This document shows, piece after piece, positions 41,777 to 50,081 of a stretch of DNA of 64,000 nucleotides. The stretch's first letter is position 1. Every line of letters starts with the position of its first letter. The DNA comes from Nonomuraea sp. NEAU-A123 (lineage in GTDB: Bacteria; Actinomycetota; Actinomycetes; Streptosporangiales; Streptosporangiaceae), in assembly GCF_018603905.1 (NCBI RefSeq), contig NZ_JAHFZZ010000003.1, positions 434,001-498,000 on the forward strand, read 5' to 3'. The translations under genes were made by a program, and so were the position numbers. The notes below the pieces were generated by a model, which was not told the DNA's origin, made no database searches, and worked only from the letters and a program-made list of their open reading frames with translations.

Positions 41777-43171
41777 TCACTGCCCCTCGGGGCGTTTCCC
41801 GTTGCCGGACTCCTCGCCGGCGGGGGCCTCGGCGGCCTCGTCGTCGACCTTGCCGGCGACCACGAACGGGGGAACCTCGGCCATGCGTAGCTGTCCCCAG
41901 CGATCGCCGCGGTCGTACGCCTCACCGATCGTCTTACCCGTGATCGGGATGTTCGCCAACCGTGCGGCCCTGATCGTGCGGCGTGCGGCCTCTTGCAACT
42001 CGGCCTTGCTCATCGACTCCTGCTCGTCGAGCGAGGGCACCTCGGGCAGCACATGTACGCCGGCGGGTTCGTCGTCTTGTTCGTCGACGCGGTCGCGCTC
42101 TTTCGCCTCGAGGGCCTTGAGTGCGGCGGCGTGCGAACGCTCGAGCTCGGCTCGTTCGGCTTGTGCGGTGTCATTCGCGTCGAGGGCCGAAACGTACGCC
42201 TCGGCGACCGCAGCAAGATCGGAGCGTGCGGCGTCGAGCGCACGCTCGAGCTCGGCCCGGTCAGGGTCGGCCGCGGCGAGCTCGCGGGCCCGGGCCTTGT
42301 CCTCCTGCCGTTGCTCGTACGCGAGAGCCGCGACGTTCGGGTCGGATTCGCCCGTGCGGATCGCGAGGCGCACGGTTCCGAACGTGGAGGGGAACCACAG
42401 AATCCAGCGCGTTTTCATAAAGTGCGGGGCGCGCGGGAGGGGCCGCCCCTCAGCGCGACGCTTCGCGGCATATGTCTTTCTGGTGTAGGCGTGCAGCAGC
42501 CACGGGGCGATGGCCGAGCAGCCGGTGAAGAGAGCCGCCTCGGGGGTCGGCGTCCAGTCCTTTGACCAGTGCCAATAGTTGAGCATCGCGACGTACAGGG
42601 CAACGCCGTACGCGCTGGCCTGCAATCCGCCGGCGGGCTCGTCATCGAGCGTCGCCTCGTGCGCGAGCCACCCGAGGGCGAGCCCGATCGCCTCGACCAC
42701 GAGCGAGACGGCGACCGCGGCGATCGGCCACCATTGCGCCCCGATGGCGTACGAGACGGATTGCCCGCCGAACGCGACCAACGAGACACCGGCGAACGCC
42801 ACGGCGACCAGACGCCGGCGGATCAAGGCGCGTACCGCGACCTCACGCCGTGCGGCGGCCGTTCGGGACTGTTCGGCCTCGGCCGCATCGTTCGCCGCAC
42901 GAGCCGCAATCGTGCGGGTGCGTTCGTCTTCGGCCTGCGCGGCGGCGATCCGCTCCGCTTCGGCCTCGAGTGGTGCGAGCCTAATCGCCGCCCTGAGTTC
43001 GCGCTCACGGGCGGTGGCGTCGGCACGCTCGCGTACGGCCGCAAGGTCGGCGTTCGCTCGTTCGGTGTCGACGAGCGCACGGATCTCGCGCTGTTTCGCC
43101 TCGGCGGCCTCGGCCGCGAGCTGAGCCGCACGAACCGAATCCTCGCGGGGACGCCGTAGGAAATTGATCAC
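41777..43171 (-). CDS. DUF2637 / Spd-like membrane protein
   Basis: 464 residues from GTG 43171. Residues 1-115 are a long charged helix (AQLAAEAAEAKQREIRALVD), then four hydrophobic segments (LVAVAFAGVSLVAFGGQSVSYAIG; WWPIAAVAVSLVVEAIGLALGWL; SAYGVALYVAMLNYWHW; ALFTGCSAIAPWLLHAYTRK) as in DUF2637 proteins and SpdB-type spread proteins of actinomycete plasmids. The C-terminal half is a charged helix and a short DNA-binding-like end (LANIPITGKTIGEAYDRGDRWGQLRM). Operon position after an FtsK-like translocase supports a role in intramycelial spread. Confidence 0.68.
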   Translation of the reverse strand: MINFLRRPREDSVRAAQLAAEAAEAKQREIRALVDTERANADLAAVRERADATARERELRAAIRLAPLEAEAERIAAAQAEDERTRTIAARAANDAAEAEQSRTAAARREVAVRALIRRRLVAVAFAGVSLVAFGGQSVSYAIGAQWWPIAAVAVSLVVEAIGLALGWLAHEATLDDEPAGGLQASAYGVALYVAMLNYWHWSKDWTPTPEAALFTGCSAIAPWLLHAYTRKTYAAKRRAEGRPLPRAPHFMKTRWILWFPSTFGTVRLAIRTGESDPNVAALAYEQRQEDKARARELAAADPDRAELERALDAARSDLAAVAEAYVSALDANDTAQAERAELERSHAAALKALEAKERDRVDEQDDEPAGVHVLPEVPSLDEQESMSKAELQEAARRTIRAARLANIPITGKTIGEAYDRGDRWGQLRMAEVPPFVVAGKVDDEAAEAPAGEESGNGKRPEGQ

Positions 43172-43188
43172 TTGCGAGCCTTTCGGGG

Positions 43189-43830
43189 TCAGGAGAACAG
43201 AGCGAGCACGCCCACGACGACGCCGGCGGCGAGGGCGAGAGCCGCGCAGGCGCAGACCGTCAGGATCGCGGCCGTACCGAGGGCCGAATTGGTGGGCGAC
43301 TCCTCGAGCCAGGACCGGCGGCCGAGCTCGAGCACGGCCGCGCTGTAGGCGGCGATCAGCAACCAGCCGAACGGGCCGGTGAGGGGGGCGAACGCCGCGG
43401 CGACGACGCCGGCGAGGGCGAGGCCAGCAGCCCACATGACGATCATGAACGCGCAGATCAAAACGGCACGCTTGTCGATCATGAAGGGCGGCGCCTCCTC
43501 CTCGTACTCCTCGTAAGGCTCCTCGACGAACGGGGCGGCCGGCTCCTGGTCGAGGTTGTCGATCATGGTCCGGGATGGCAGCGCGGTCATGAAGCGGCGC
43601 GCAGCCGGCGGGGTCGAGTCGCTCTCGTCGGCCCACGTCGCCGGCAGGGGGGGACCCGGAATGTAGGTCACCGCGCCGTCGGGCTCGACGCGGAGATCGT
43701 TGATCGAGTGATCTTCGGCAAGGTCGCCGTCGGGGTCGTCGGCGACCTGGTCGCCGAGGGCGTCGAGGTCGAGATCGAGATCAGCCGCGGGTGCCTCGTG
43801 GATCTTGTCGGTCGGGTGGTGCGTGGTCAT
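43189..43830 (-). CDS. Membrane protein, Spd-like
   Basis: 213 residues. Acidic cytoplasmic N-terminus (1-120), then hydrophobic segments about 125-145 (AVLICAFMIVMWAAGLALAGVV), 150-165 and 185-212. Sits between the repeat array and the DUF2637-like gene. Spread accessory protein is inferred from operon context; no family recognised. Confidence 0.6.
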   Translation of the reverse strand: MTTHHPTDKIHEAPAADLDLDLDALGDQVADDPDGDLAEDHSINDLRVEPDGAVTYIPGPPLPATWADESDSTPPAARRFMTALPSRTMIDNLDQEPAAPFVEEPYEEYEEEAPPFMIDKRAVLICAFMIVMWAAGLALAGVVAAAFAPLTGPFGWLLIAAYSAAVLELGRRSWLEESPTNSALGTAAILTVCACAALALAAGVVVGVLALFS

Positions 43831-43894
43831 GTCAGGGCCTTTCGTGATCTTCCTTGGTTACTCTCCGTGCGCGGCCGTCTGGCCTTGCGAGGGC

Positions 43895-44040
43895 TGTTTG
43901 ACGGGTCTCAGCGCGTTGTTTGGCGGGCTGTTTGACGCCGCGATTCCTTAAGAGAGCGAGCGGGGGAGCGGGGGAAATGTCTGTTTAACAAGGCCCGCAA
44001 GATCGTCAAACAACGCGACCAAACAGGCCTGATGTTTGGT
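43895..44040. repeat. Seven TGTTTGRC-like 8-bp repeats, candidate transfer locus (clt)
   Basis: TGTTTGAC 43895, TGTTTGGC 43917, TGTTTGAC 43929, TGTTTAAC 43982, inverted copies at 44005 and 44018, and TGTTTGGT 44033, within a non-coding gap of 209 bp between the translocase stop and the next gene. The last two form a hairpin with 9-bp arms. In Streptomyces plasmids the clt locus holds 8-bp TraB recognition repeats near traB. Alternatives: operator array or replication iterons. Confidence 0.6.
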
Positions 44041-46406
44041 CACTTTCTGTAGTCATCGAGGTCGTCGGCCTCGGGGTCGCAACCGGGGAGCACGATGTAC
44101 TTGCCGCGCTTCTCGGTCTGGTCGATCCAGCCGCGAGCGAGCATGATCGGGAGCTGCTGACGGAACCATGTGTCAGCCTTGCCGACGCGCTCGGCGAGCG
44201 GCCCGTACACGTTCTTGGGCCCGAACTCCTCGCCCTCACCGATCACGGTCCACAGCACCTCGCGAGCGATCGCGAGGGCCTCGGCCCGGCTCGCGGGCGG
44301 GGGCTTGTCGTCGACGAGCTCGGGGGCGTCCGGCGCGTCATGTACCAGCGTGCCGAGGTCGGTCGGTAGATCGACGTCGTCGACCTCGCTGTACTCGAAC
44401 GGCTCGTCGGCATCGCCATCGGGTGTGCCGAGCATCCGCTCGGCGAGGGTCCGCAACTGCTCGCCGTCGACGTCGTCGCCGGCGAGTTGCTCGAACTCGT
44501 TGAGCACCTCGTCGGCCGCGACGTCCGCGATCCCGGCGAGCTGCTCGCGAGACAGCTCGTCGGGCGCCTGGTCGGCGTCGAGCTCGCGCGGCTCGCCGTC
44601 GAGCGGCTCGTCGCCGGGGGCCGGCGGCGTCGGGGGGACACGCACCGCGGCGGCCGGCGCCATAGCGGGGGCCGTCGGCCGCGGCGCAGTGTCGGTGACG
44701 ACCGTGCGGTGCGGGGCGACGGTGGCGGGGATCGGCGGTGCGGTGGAGAACATGACCGGCTCGCGGCCACGCCGGCGGGCGCGGTCGGCCCGGTACTTCT
44801 CGTACGCAGGCCCCCAGCTCGCCGCAGTGATGGGGTCGACCGGGTTCATCAGGTGCCGATACTCGGCGATCGCGGCCTCGATATCGCTGCCGTCGCGGGC
44901 GTGACGCGCGAACCGCGCGGGCATCGCCGCGAGGCTCTCAGGGATCCCGGGCGCCTCGTAATAGATCTTGCCGGGGTACTCGGGACCCCACGCCGACGGG
45001 GTCACGCCGAGTTGCATGAGCCGCGGCGAGAGCACCATCGCGGCGTCTCCGTCGTCGTCGCATGCGAACGCGATGCCGGCGGCGTTGTTCGCGCGCATGG
45101 TCGTGTCGACGCGGTCGTGTGAGGCGCGTTGCAGCTCGATCCGCAGCTCGATTCCCACCGAGGCGGCGCGCTCGGAGACGAGCAGCAGGGTTTGCACTCC
45201 GTACAGTGCGGCGCCCTCGGCGATGTACACGGTGATCCACGTGAGCCCGCATCCCGGCTCCCACTCGCGTAGGCGCTTGCCGAGAGGGTTGCGGTTGGGG
45301 TTGCCGAGGTAGGCGGCCCGGGCGGGGATCGTCTTGTACACGAGCCGCCACAGAAAGTTTTTGATCTTCGCTTCGGTGTCGAGCACGTAGCAGCACGCGC
45401 CCTCGATCGCGCCGACGGACTGATCGGCCTTGACCGCGTCGCAGAACACGACCCCTGCGTCGCCCCGTAGACCGATGTTCACCATCGCGAGCTCGCCGGC
45501 CGCGGACTTGCCGATACGGGTCCGGCCGACCATCTTCGTGTGCGCGACTACGCTGAGCAGCCCGTTCGGAAGCTCCGTGTGCGGGATCAACATGCGTAGG
45601 TCGAGCTTGTTGCGGTAGATGCCGAGGCCCTCGATCGTCTCGGCGATCGACTCGCCCGGGCCCGACGGTCCGGCCCACTGCATGCCGAGGTCGAGTGGAT
45701 CCTTGCGGGTGGCGGTGATGAGCACGCGGTCGTGCTTGGCCCCGACCTGCATGTCGGTGCCCCCTCTGATCGCACCGAAGTACGTGCCGATCTCCTCGAG
45801 CAGGTTGCCGACGATCCCCACGGTCTTGCCCAAGGGGAGCCACATGCCGGCGACGGCACGCTCGGGGCTGTCTTCGATCACGTCGATCCGTGAGCCGGCG
45901 AGTGCGGTGAGCTCGGTCTTGGTGAAGTCGTCCCAGCTTCCGCGCTGCTCGGAGACGGCGAGCTCGCCGGCGGCGTGCCGGATGTGCCGTCGGTTCCACA
46001 GGTAGGCCAGCCCGACACCGACCGTGGCCGCGGGGATGAGGAACTCGGGCCGCACGCCGTATTCGAGGGTGTAGGCGATCACGGTCGGCGGTGCGGCGGT
46101 GTTGAGGGCCTCGATGACGCGGCCGAAGCCTCGCCGCTCGCGCGTGAGATGAAAGGAGACGCCGGTGAGTACCGCGGCGAGCAAGGCGAAGCACACGGCC
46201 GTGAGCCGCGTGTATGGGGTGAGCGAGGGCGTGAGGGCGAACGCGTTGCGGGCGACGAAGGCCAGGGCCAGCGTGCTGCCAAGCAGCGCCCACGGCGCGA
46301 CCAGCCTGATCGCCTCGTTGAACTCAGAACTGTCGCGGTCACGCGGGGTCTTGGTCCACTTGGACGCGCGCCGTGCCTCGCGCTTGAGGGTTGCCGTAGG
46401 GTCCAT
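44040..46406 (-). CDS. FtsK/TraB-like DNA translocase
   Basis: 788 residues from ATG 46406. Membrane segments at about 36-56, 66-86 and 107-137; ATPase with Walker A GRTRIGKS (294-301) and a Walker B-like TWITVYIAEGAAL near 400. A Pro/Asp-rich linker (590-710) precedes a C-terminal winged-helix region (ALAIAREVLWTVIGEGEEFGPKNVYGPLAERVGKADTWFRQQLPIML). This order, membrane anchor, motor, winged helix, is that of TraB conjugative translocases of Streptomyces. FtsK-like proteins of some actinophages are an alternative. Upstream and downstream are small membrane proteins as in tra-spd operons. Confidence 0.78.
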   Translation of the reverse strand: MDPTATLKREARRASKWTKTPRDRDSSEFNEAIRLVAPWALLGSTLALAFVARNAFALTPSLTPYTRLTAVCFALLAAVLTGVSFHLTRERRGFGRVIEALNTAAPPTVIAYTLEYGVRPEFLIPAATVGVGLAYLWNRRHIRHAAGELAVSEQRGSWDDFTKTELTALAGSRIDVIEDSPERAVAGMWLPLGKTVGIVGNLLEEIGTYFGAIRGGTDMQVGAKHDRVLITATRKDPLDLGMQWAGPSGPGESIAETIEGLGIYRNKLDLRMLIPHTELPNGLLSVVAHTKMVGRTRIGKSAAGELAMVNIGLRGDAGVVFCDAVKADQSVGAIEGACCYVLDTEAKIKNFLWRLVYKTIPARAAYLGNPNRNPLGKRLREWEPGCGLTWITVYIAEGAALYGVQTLLLVSERAASVGIELRIELQRASHDRVDTTMRANNAAGIAFACDDDGDAAMVLSPRLMQLGVTPSAWGPEYPGKIYYEAPGIPESLAAMPARFARHARDGSDIEAAIAEYRHLMNPVDPITAASWGPAYEKYRADRARRRGREPVMFSTAPPIPATVAPHRTVVTDTAPRPTAPAMAPAAAVRVPPTPPAPGDEPLDGEPRELDADQAPDELSREQLAGIADVAADEVLNEFEQLAGDDVDGEQLRTLAERMLGTPDGDADEPFEYSEVDDVDLPTDLGTLVHDAPDAPELVDDKPPPASRAEALAIAREVLWTVIGEGEEFGPKNVYGPLAERVGKADTWFRQQLPIMLARGWIDQTEKRGKYIVLPGCDPEADDLDDYRK

Positions 46407-46807
46407 CAGACCTCGACCCCCAGAACGGGAGTCTTCCGCTCGGGCTTGCGCTTGATCTGTTTGCCATACTTGCGGGTGCGGAACCCGTCGAGCTCGGCCG
46501 CGCACTCCTTCTCGAGGTTCTCGTGCACGCTGCGGACCGCGCGGCGGGCGATGATGCACGAGACGTGCGCGGTGGAGTAGCCGAACGCGATACGGATCGC
46601 GCGGAACCAGGGGTTTTTACCGTCGCCGAATCCAAGCTTGTGCGCGGCTTTGATCAGCCCGATCACCTGTGCTCGGGTCTCGCCGGCGCGAAAGTCCATC
46701 TCGGCGCTTAGGTCGCGGAACACCCTCTCAGCCGACCGGCCGTAGAGCTTGATTTGCTCAGTCGACCTGTGGGGGAGTCCTGCAAGGTCCTGGTTGGTGG
46801 CGGTCAT
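46406..46807 (-). CDS. Small HTH-type protein of tra operon
   Basis: 133 residues. Helical, with VIGLIKAAHKLGFGDGKNPWFRAIRIAFGYSTAHVSCIIARRAVRS suggesting an HTH near residues 55-95 and a basic C-terminus (RKYGKQIKRKPERK). Starts by GTGA/ATGA-type overlap with neighbours. Possibly a DNA-binding component of transfer. Confidence 0.55.
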   Translation of the reverse strand: MTATNQDLAGLPHRSTEQIKLYGRSAERVFRDLSAEMDFRAGETRAQVIGLIKAAHKLGFGDGKNPWFRAIRIAFGYSTAHVSCIIARRAVRSVHENLEKECAAELDGFRTRKYGKQIKRKPERKTPVLGVEV

Positions 46808-47277
46808 ACGTCGATCTCCGCTCGGTAGGTCTCAGGGCGGCCGTAGGGGGTGTCAGGGTCGGGCTCGAGGTCGACGTCGCCGTCGACGACCCGCCGGTCG
46901 AACGGGCCGTCGCCAAGCTCGATCAGGTACTCGATGCGGCCGTCTTCGCTCGGGCTGGTCGTCGGCTCGACGCGGATCGCGGCCCGGTTGGCGATGTACC
47001 AGAGCAGGGCGAACCCTCCGACGACGAGCAGCGCGACGCCAAGGGCGAGCACGATGCCGAGGCCGGCGACCGATGCGACGAGCACGAGCACCGCGGCGAG
47101 CAGCACACGGCCGGTCCGGCGCCACACCGCTACCGGCCGCCGGTACATGCGCTGCTCGCGCCACCACAGGCGGCGTGTGGCGCCTTCCCACGGCCGCCGG
47201 CGCGAGGCGAGGGCGCCGAGGGCGAGCAGCGCGGCGGCGAGCAGCCACCCGCCCGCGGTCGTCGGAAGTGTGATCAC
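46804..47277 (-). CDS. Membrane protein, Spd-like
   Basis: 157 residues from GTG 47277 (GTGA overlap). Hydrophobic helices at about 8-24 and 60-95 (VLLAAVLVLVASVAGLGIVL, LLVVGGFALLWYI), acidic C-terminal domain with ELGDGPFDRRVVDGDVD. Function inferred only from operon. Confidence 0.58.
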   Translation of the reverse strand: MITLPTTAGGWLLAAALLALGALASRRRPWEGATRRLWWREQRMYRRPVAVWRRTGRVLLAAVLVLVASVAGLGIVLALGVALLVVGGFALLWYIANRAAIRVEPTTSPSEDGRIEYLIELGDGPFDRRVVDGDVDLEPDPDTPYGRPETYRAEIDV

Positions 47278-47795
47278 CGAGCTGCCTTGGGTGTGATGTA
47301 CCGGCCGACGGCGTGCCGGAAGGCTCGCCATAGCGGCCACACGACGCCGCCCGAGCAGATGCCGCCCACGTAGCCGGCGATCACAAAGGCGATGGATTTG
47401 TCGAGGCCGAGGAGCTCGCGGGCAAGCCAGTAGCCGCCGAACGCGAGGAGCACCGCGGCGACGATGGCGCCGAGGGCGATCTCGCCGCCCTTACGGCCGC
47501 GGCCGGTCGACCGGCCGCGGGGCTTGCCTGCCGTCGTCGTGCGTGTGCGGGCCGCAGGCCGTCCGCCGGCGGGCTGGCGCCGCGCGCTCATCGTGCGACG
47601 CCGCTCGAGCTCGGCGAGCTCACCAGCGTCGAGGGGGTACTCGTCGTCGACGTGCCCGGGGGCGTGTTCGTCGAGGCGGATACCGCGGTCGGCGTCGGGG
47701 GCGCCGATCTGTACGCCCGGGCCGTAGTTGGCGGCGTACTCGTCGGGCTCGAGCTCGAACGGGTGTGGGGGTCTGTCATTGGATCGCTCCTGCAT
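47274..47795 (-). CDS. Membrane protein, first gene of tra-like operon
   Basis: 173 residues from ATG 47795. Acidic N-terminus, basic Arg/Thr-rich middle (ARTRTTTAGKPRGRSTGRG), then two hydrophobic helices (ALGAIVAAVLLAFGGYWL; IAFVIAGYVGGICSGGVVW). No ribosome binding site precedes it; a -10 hexamer ends 6 nt before the ATG, implying a leaderless mRNA. Confidence 0.62.
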   Translation of the reverse strand: MQERSNDRPPHPFELEPDEYAANYGPGVQIGAPDADRGIRLDEHAPGHVDDEYPLDAGELAELERRRTMSARRQPAGGRPAARTRTTTAGKPRGRSTGRGRKGGEIALGAIVAAVLLAFGGYWLARELLGLDKSIAFVIAGYVGGICSGGVVWPLWRAFRHAVGRYITPKAAR

Positions 47796-47801
47796 AGGTG
47801 G

Positions 47802-47831
47802 AAGATAGCAGACAGTCAACTATTCCTGTCT
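47802..47831 (-). promoter_or_regulatory. Leaderless promoter with inverted-repeat operator
   Basis: Minus strand TATCTT (47807-47802) six nt before ATG 47795. The inverted repeat AGACAG/CTGTCT (47810-47815 and 47826-47831) overlaps the spacer. Its TGTCTAG half site recurs in the dyad at 48682-48720. A regulator common to both promoters is inferred. Confidence 0.5.
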
Positions 47832-47877
47832 AGCGTGAGCAGGAAAAGACCACAAGCGGTATGGCCTCGGAAATGCC

Positions 47878-47913
47878 GAACGCCCCGCGCTTGCATACAA
47901 GCGCGGGGCGTTC
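47878..47913 (-). terminator. Perfect 16-bp hairpin terminator
   Basis: GAACGCCCCGCGCTTG and its exact complement around CATA. It lies between the 48041 stop and the 47795 start, so it separates the two leftward operons. No T-run on minus. Confidence 0.72.
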
Positions 47914-48040
47914 ATCGCCGGTTCTCGACTACCGAAGGGGCCCGGGAAGACTCCCAGCTCAAGGCTATCGCCCGAGTGGAATCCTCACCGCCGAACGAGC
48001 CCCTCAGGCACCCCTGTGCGTGACCGCACCCTCCCCAGGG

Positions 48041-48280
48041 CTACAGGGCGTCGAGGAGTTCCGGCGGCTGGTGCCGGCGCCTGCCCCCCAGCCGGCGCCG
48101 GCGGTCTTCACGGATGAGCTCGCGCCATCGGGCCCGGTAGGGCGCGCACACGCGGCACCCGCGGTGCGCCCGCGGGAACAGCACGCCGAACCAGTGGTGC
48201 GCAGCGTGGCCGGCCCCCGCCGGCTCCCACACGACGAGCGTGTGCGGCGTCATCGGCCACGGCCACCCGGCGAGCTGCAC
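48041..48280 (-). CDS. Small basic protein
   Basis: 79 residues from GTG 48280 or 70 from ATG 48253. Contains HRGCRVCAPYRARWRELIREDRRRRLGGRRR, with one Cys pair and many Arg, like small actinomycete mobile-element proteins. Four nt downstream of the previous stop. Function unknown. Confidence 0.5.
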   Translation of the reverse strand: MQLAGWPWPMTPHTLVVWEPAGAGHAAHHWFGVLFPRAHRGCRVCAPYRARWRELIREDRRRRLGGRRRHQPPELLDAL

Positions 48281-48283
48281 GGC

Positions 48284-48646
48284 CTACGCCGGTCGCGAGC
48301 CGCTGGATACGGCCGCCGCGGCGGCCCCCTCTATCGGCTGACGACTCGGGGGCACCGGGGCCGGCCTCATCGCGCCCTGATCGGCCGCCTGCGCGACGGC
48401 GACGTCGACACCGCTCGGCACCGGGGTAAGTCCCGGTCGACCGGCTTCCGCAACCGTAGCCGCATACCCGCTCGTCTCGATTTCGCGAACCAGATGAAAC
48501 ACGAAGGCCCGAATTTCGCGGCCGTCCTCGCTGAGGAACCGCACGAAATTCGCCGCGGGATCGGTCTCGTATCGGGCGGCGACGAACACCGTGTCGTCGA
48601 GATCGGCATCGGTGTACCGCACGGTGAATACGAACGCTGTTGACAT
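48284..48646 (-). CDS. Unknown small protein
   Basis: 120 residues from ATG 48646 with GAGGGAAAGAA upstream. N-terminal 60 residues alpha/beta (FVFTVRYTDADLDDTVFVAARYETD), C-terminus Ala/Pro-rich and disordered. Behind a large dyad operator. Confidence 0.6.
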   Translation of the reverse strand: MSTAFVFTVRYTDADLDDTVFVAARYETDPAANFVRFLSEDGREIRAFVFHLVREIETSGYAATVAEAGRPGLTPVPSGVDVAVAQAADQGAMRPAPVPPSRQPIEGAAAAAVSSGSRPA

Positions 48647-48681
48647 TTCTTTCCCTCGTTTTTGGAAGTCCCGAGCGCAGT

Positions 48682-48720
48682 ACCTAGACATGCGCGCTTC
48701 TGATATGCGCGTGTCTAGGT
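48682..48720. promoter_or_regulatory. Dyad operator upstream of 48646 gene
   Basis: ACCTAGACATGCGC and GCGCGTGTCTAGGT, 14-bp arms with one mismatch, 11-nt centre. A second, weaker dyad ACGCTAG/CTAGCGT follows at about 48,727-48,760. Shares TGTCTAG with the 47.8-kb promoter. Confidence 0.55.
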
Positions 48721-48773
48721 GCCGCCACGCTAGCGACCCGTCACCCATCGTGACTAGCGTTCGCCGAAACAAG

Positions 48774-48799
48774 GGGGCCCGGATGTGCTACCGGGCCCC
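48774..48799 (-). terminator. Hairpin terminator
   Basis: GGGGCCCGG and CCGGGCCCC, 9-bp perfect arms, 8-nt loop, 23 nt after the stop of the 48822-49658 gene; ends the operon that starts at promoter element 4. Confidence 0.65.
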
Positions 48800-48821
48800 T
48801 CCTCACCGATGACTGTGCCGT

Positions 48822-49658
48822 TCAGGGCGTCGGCGCCGGCATCGCGAGCGTGTCGGCCGTTGCCGCCTGGTACGGCTCGCGCCCCGCCCGGGCCTCGGCC
48901 TGCTCATGCGGTCGGCGGCTGGCGACGAGCACGTCGAGCTCGGCATCGACCGGCAGTGTCGGCCCGGTCGACGGGCCTGCGTCGACCGGCTCGGATCGCA
49001 CCAGTGGGGGCGTCGGCGTGGCGGACGCGGCGGCCCACAGCGCGCCGGCAAGCTGCGCACGGGCGAGCGCACTCTCAGGCTGGTCGGGCACGTGCAAGCC
49101 CATCGCACGGGCGATGCCCATCGGGCCGAATGGCAGCTCGAGGGGGCCGAGGTCGATCCGCGCGCCGATCCCGCCCTCGGTCGGATGCGAGTCGTAACAC
49201 GCGGCCCATCCTTGGGCGTAGCCAGCCATGGCGCCGGCCGCGAATGAGGTGACGTCGATCTGCCCCATCAGCGGACATGGATGCCCGTTGCGCCTGAGGA
49301 ACTCGCGCAGGAACTCGATCTCACGGTCGTTGCCGAGGGTCACGGCGTAGGACTCGAGCAGCGCGCCGGCGAGCCGACTCGCCACGCCGCGTCGCGAGGT
49401 CGGCGTCGTGGTGCCGAGGGTCGGGTCGATCTTGACGACCGGCTCGCCGTTGTGCTCCCAGGACTCGCGCCGCTCGAGGTAGCGATTCCGTCGCAGCTCG
49501 TCGGCGCTGGCGTGCTCGAGGTTCTCGGGCCTTATGTGCCAATAGCGGGTGACGTCGCCTTGTCCGGGACGACGAAGGATGGCCGCGACCTCGACGACCT
49601 CGTGCCAATTGGGGTCGGCACCGGTGCGGCTGATGGCGAGAAACACGAAGTTGGTCAC
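48822..49658 (-). CDS. DEDDh exonuclease-like protein lacking catalytic residues
   Basis: 278 residues. The N-terminus FVFLAISRTGADPNWHEVVEVAAILR aligns by eye with the DEDDh pattern FLDTETTGLDP..HEVWEV, but the two catalytic acids are replaced (A and S). YWHIRPENLEHASADELRRNRYLERRE matches the following family segment, and the ALARAQ near residue 205 replaces HxALxDA. So a pseudo-exonuclease. Such 3'-5' exonuclease-like genes are frequent in actinomycete elements. C-terminal 80 residues disordered. Confidence 0.6.
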   Translation of the reverse strand: MTNFVFLAISRTGADPNWHEVVEVAAILRRPGQGDVTRYWHIRPENLEHASADELRRNRYLERRESWEHNGEPVVKIDPTLGTTTPTSRRGVASRLAGALLESYAVTLGNDREIEFLREFLRRNGHPCPLMGQIDVTSFAAGAMAGYAQGWAACYDSHPTEGGIGARIDLGPLELPFGPMGIARAMGLHVPDQPESALARAQLAGALWAAASATPTPPLVRSEPVDAGPSTGPTLPVDAELDVLVASRRPHEQAEARAGREPYQAATADTLAMPAPTP

Positions 49659-49924
49659 GATACCTCCGTGGTGATGAGGGATAGGTGCCCGCGGGCCCTG
49701 GTGGGCTGCACGCGGATCATGCGCGTGACGTCGAGTTCGAGCGTGGCGGGATGGACGGCGCGGATCAGCGTCCCCGAGGCGAGGCGGCCGACCACGCGCA
49801 CGCTGCCGGGACTGGCGTCCTCGAAGCCGACGACCATCATGGGCGCGAGGCCGTCGTGCACGTAGTCGCGTACGCGCAGCCGTTCGGCCTTGCGTGGACG
49901 CCGGTCGGCGTAGCGATGGCTCAT
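49655..49924 (-). CDS. Unknown small beta-rich protein
   Basis: 89 residues from ATG 49924; overlaps both neighbours by four bases. Beta pattern PMMVVGFEDASPGSVRVVGRLASGTLIRAVHPATLELDVTRMIRV. Upstream extension of the frame is not coding. No family recognised. Confidence 0.6.
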   Translation of the reverse strand: MSHRYADRRPRKAERLRVRDYVHDGLAPMMVVGFEDASPGSVRVVGRLASGTLIRAVHPATLELDVTRMIRVQPTRARGHLSLITTEVS

Positions 49925-50046
49925 GACGTCTTGAGCCACTCGATCCAGTCGGCGGTGTCGCGCGGCTCTGGGCTGTTGGCCGCCCACATGGCCGGCGAGC
50001 CGTCGTCGATGTCGGACCGTTCGCGGTCGTAGCCGTCGTCGAACAT
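49921..50046 (-). CDS. 41-residue acidic protein, first gene after early promoter 4
   Basis: ATG 50046 with AGAGGAG 6 nt upstream; 41 codons, stop overlapping the next ATG. Contains many Asp and a Trp-rich C-terminus (ADWIEWLKTS). Its ribosome site lies in the 3' arm of a hairpin. Function unknown. Confidence 0.6.
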   Translation of the reverse strand: MFDDGYDRERSDIDDGSPAMWAANSPEPRDTADWIEWLKTS

Positions 50047-50053
50047 GATCACT

Positions 50054-50081
50054 CCTCTTGCAGATGTCAGGCTGCAAGAGG
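50054..50081 (-). promoter_or_regulatory. Hairpin covering ribosome binding site
   Basis: CCTCTTGCAG and CTGCAAGAGG, 10-bp perfect arms, 8-nt loop, between the -10 of element 4 and ATG 50046. On minus the AAGAGG of the ribosome site is in the stem. It may restrain translation or be a palindromic operator. Confidence 0.5.
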
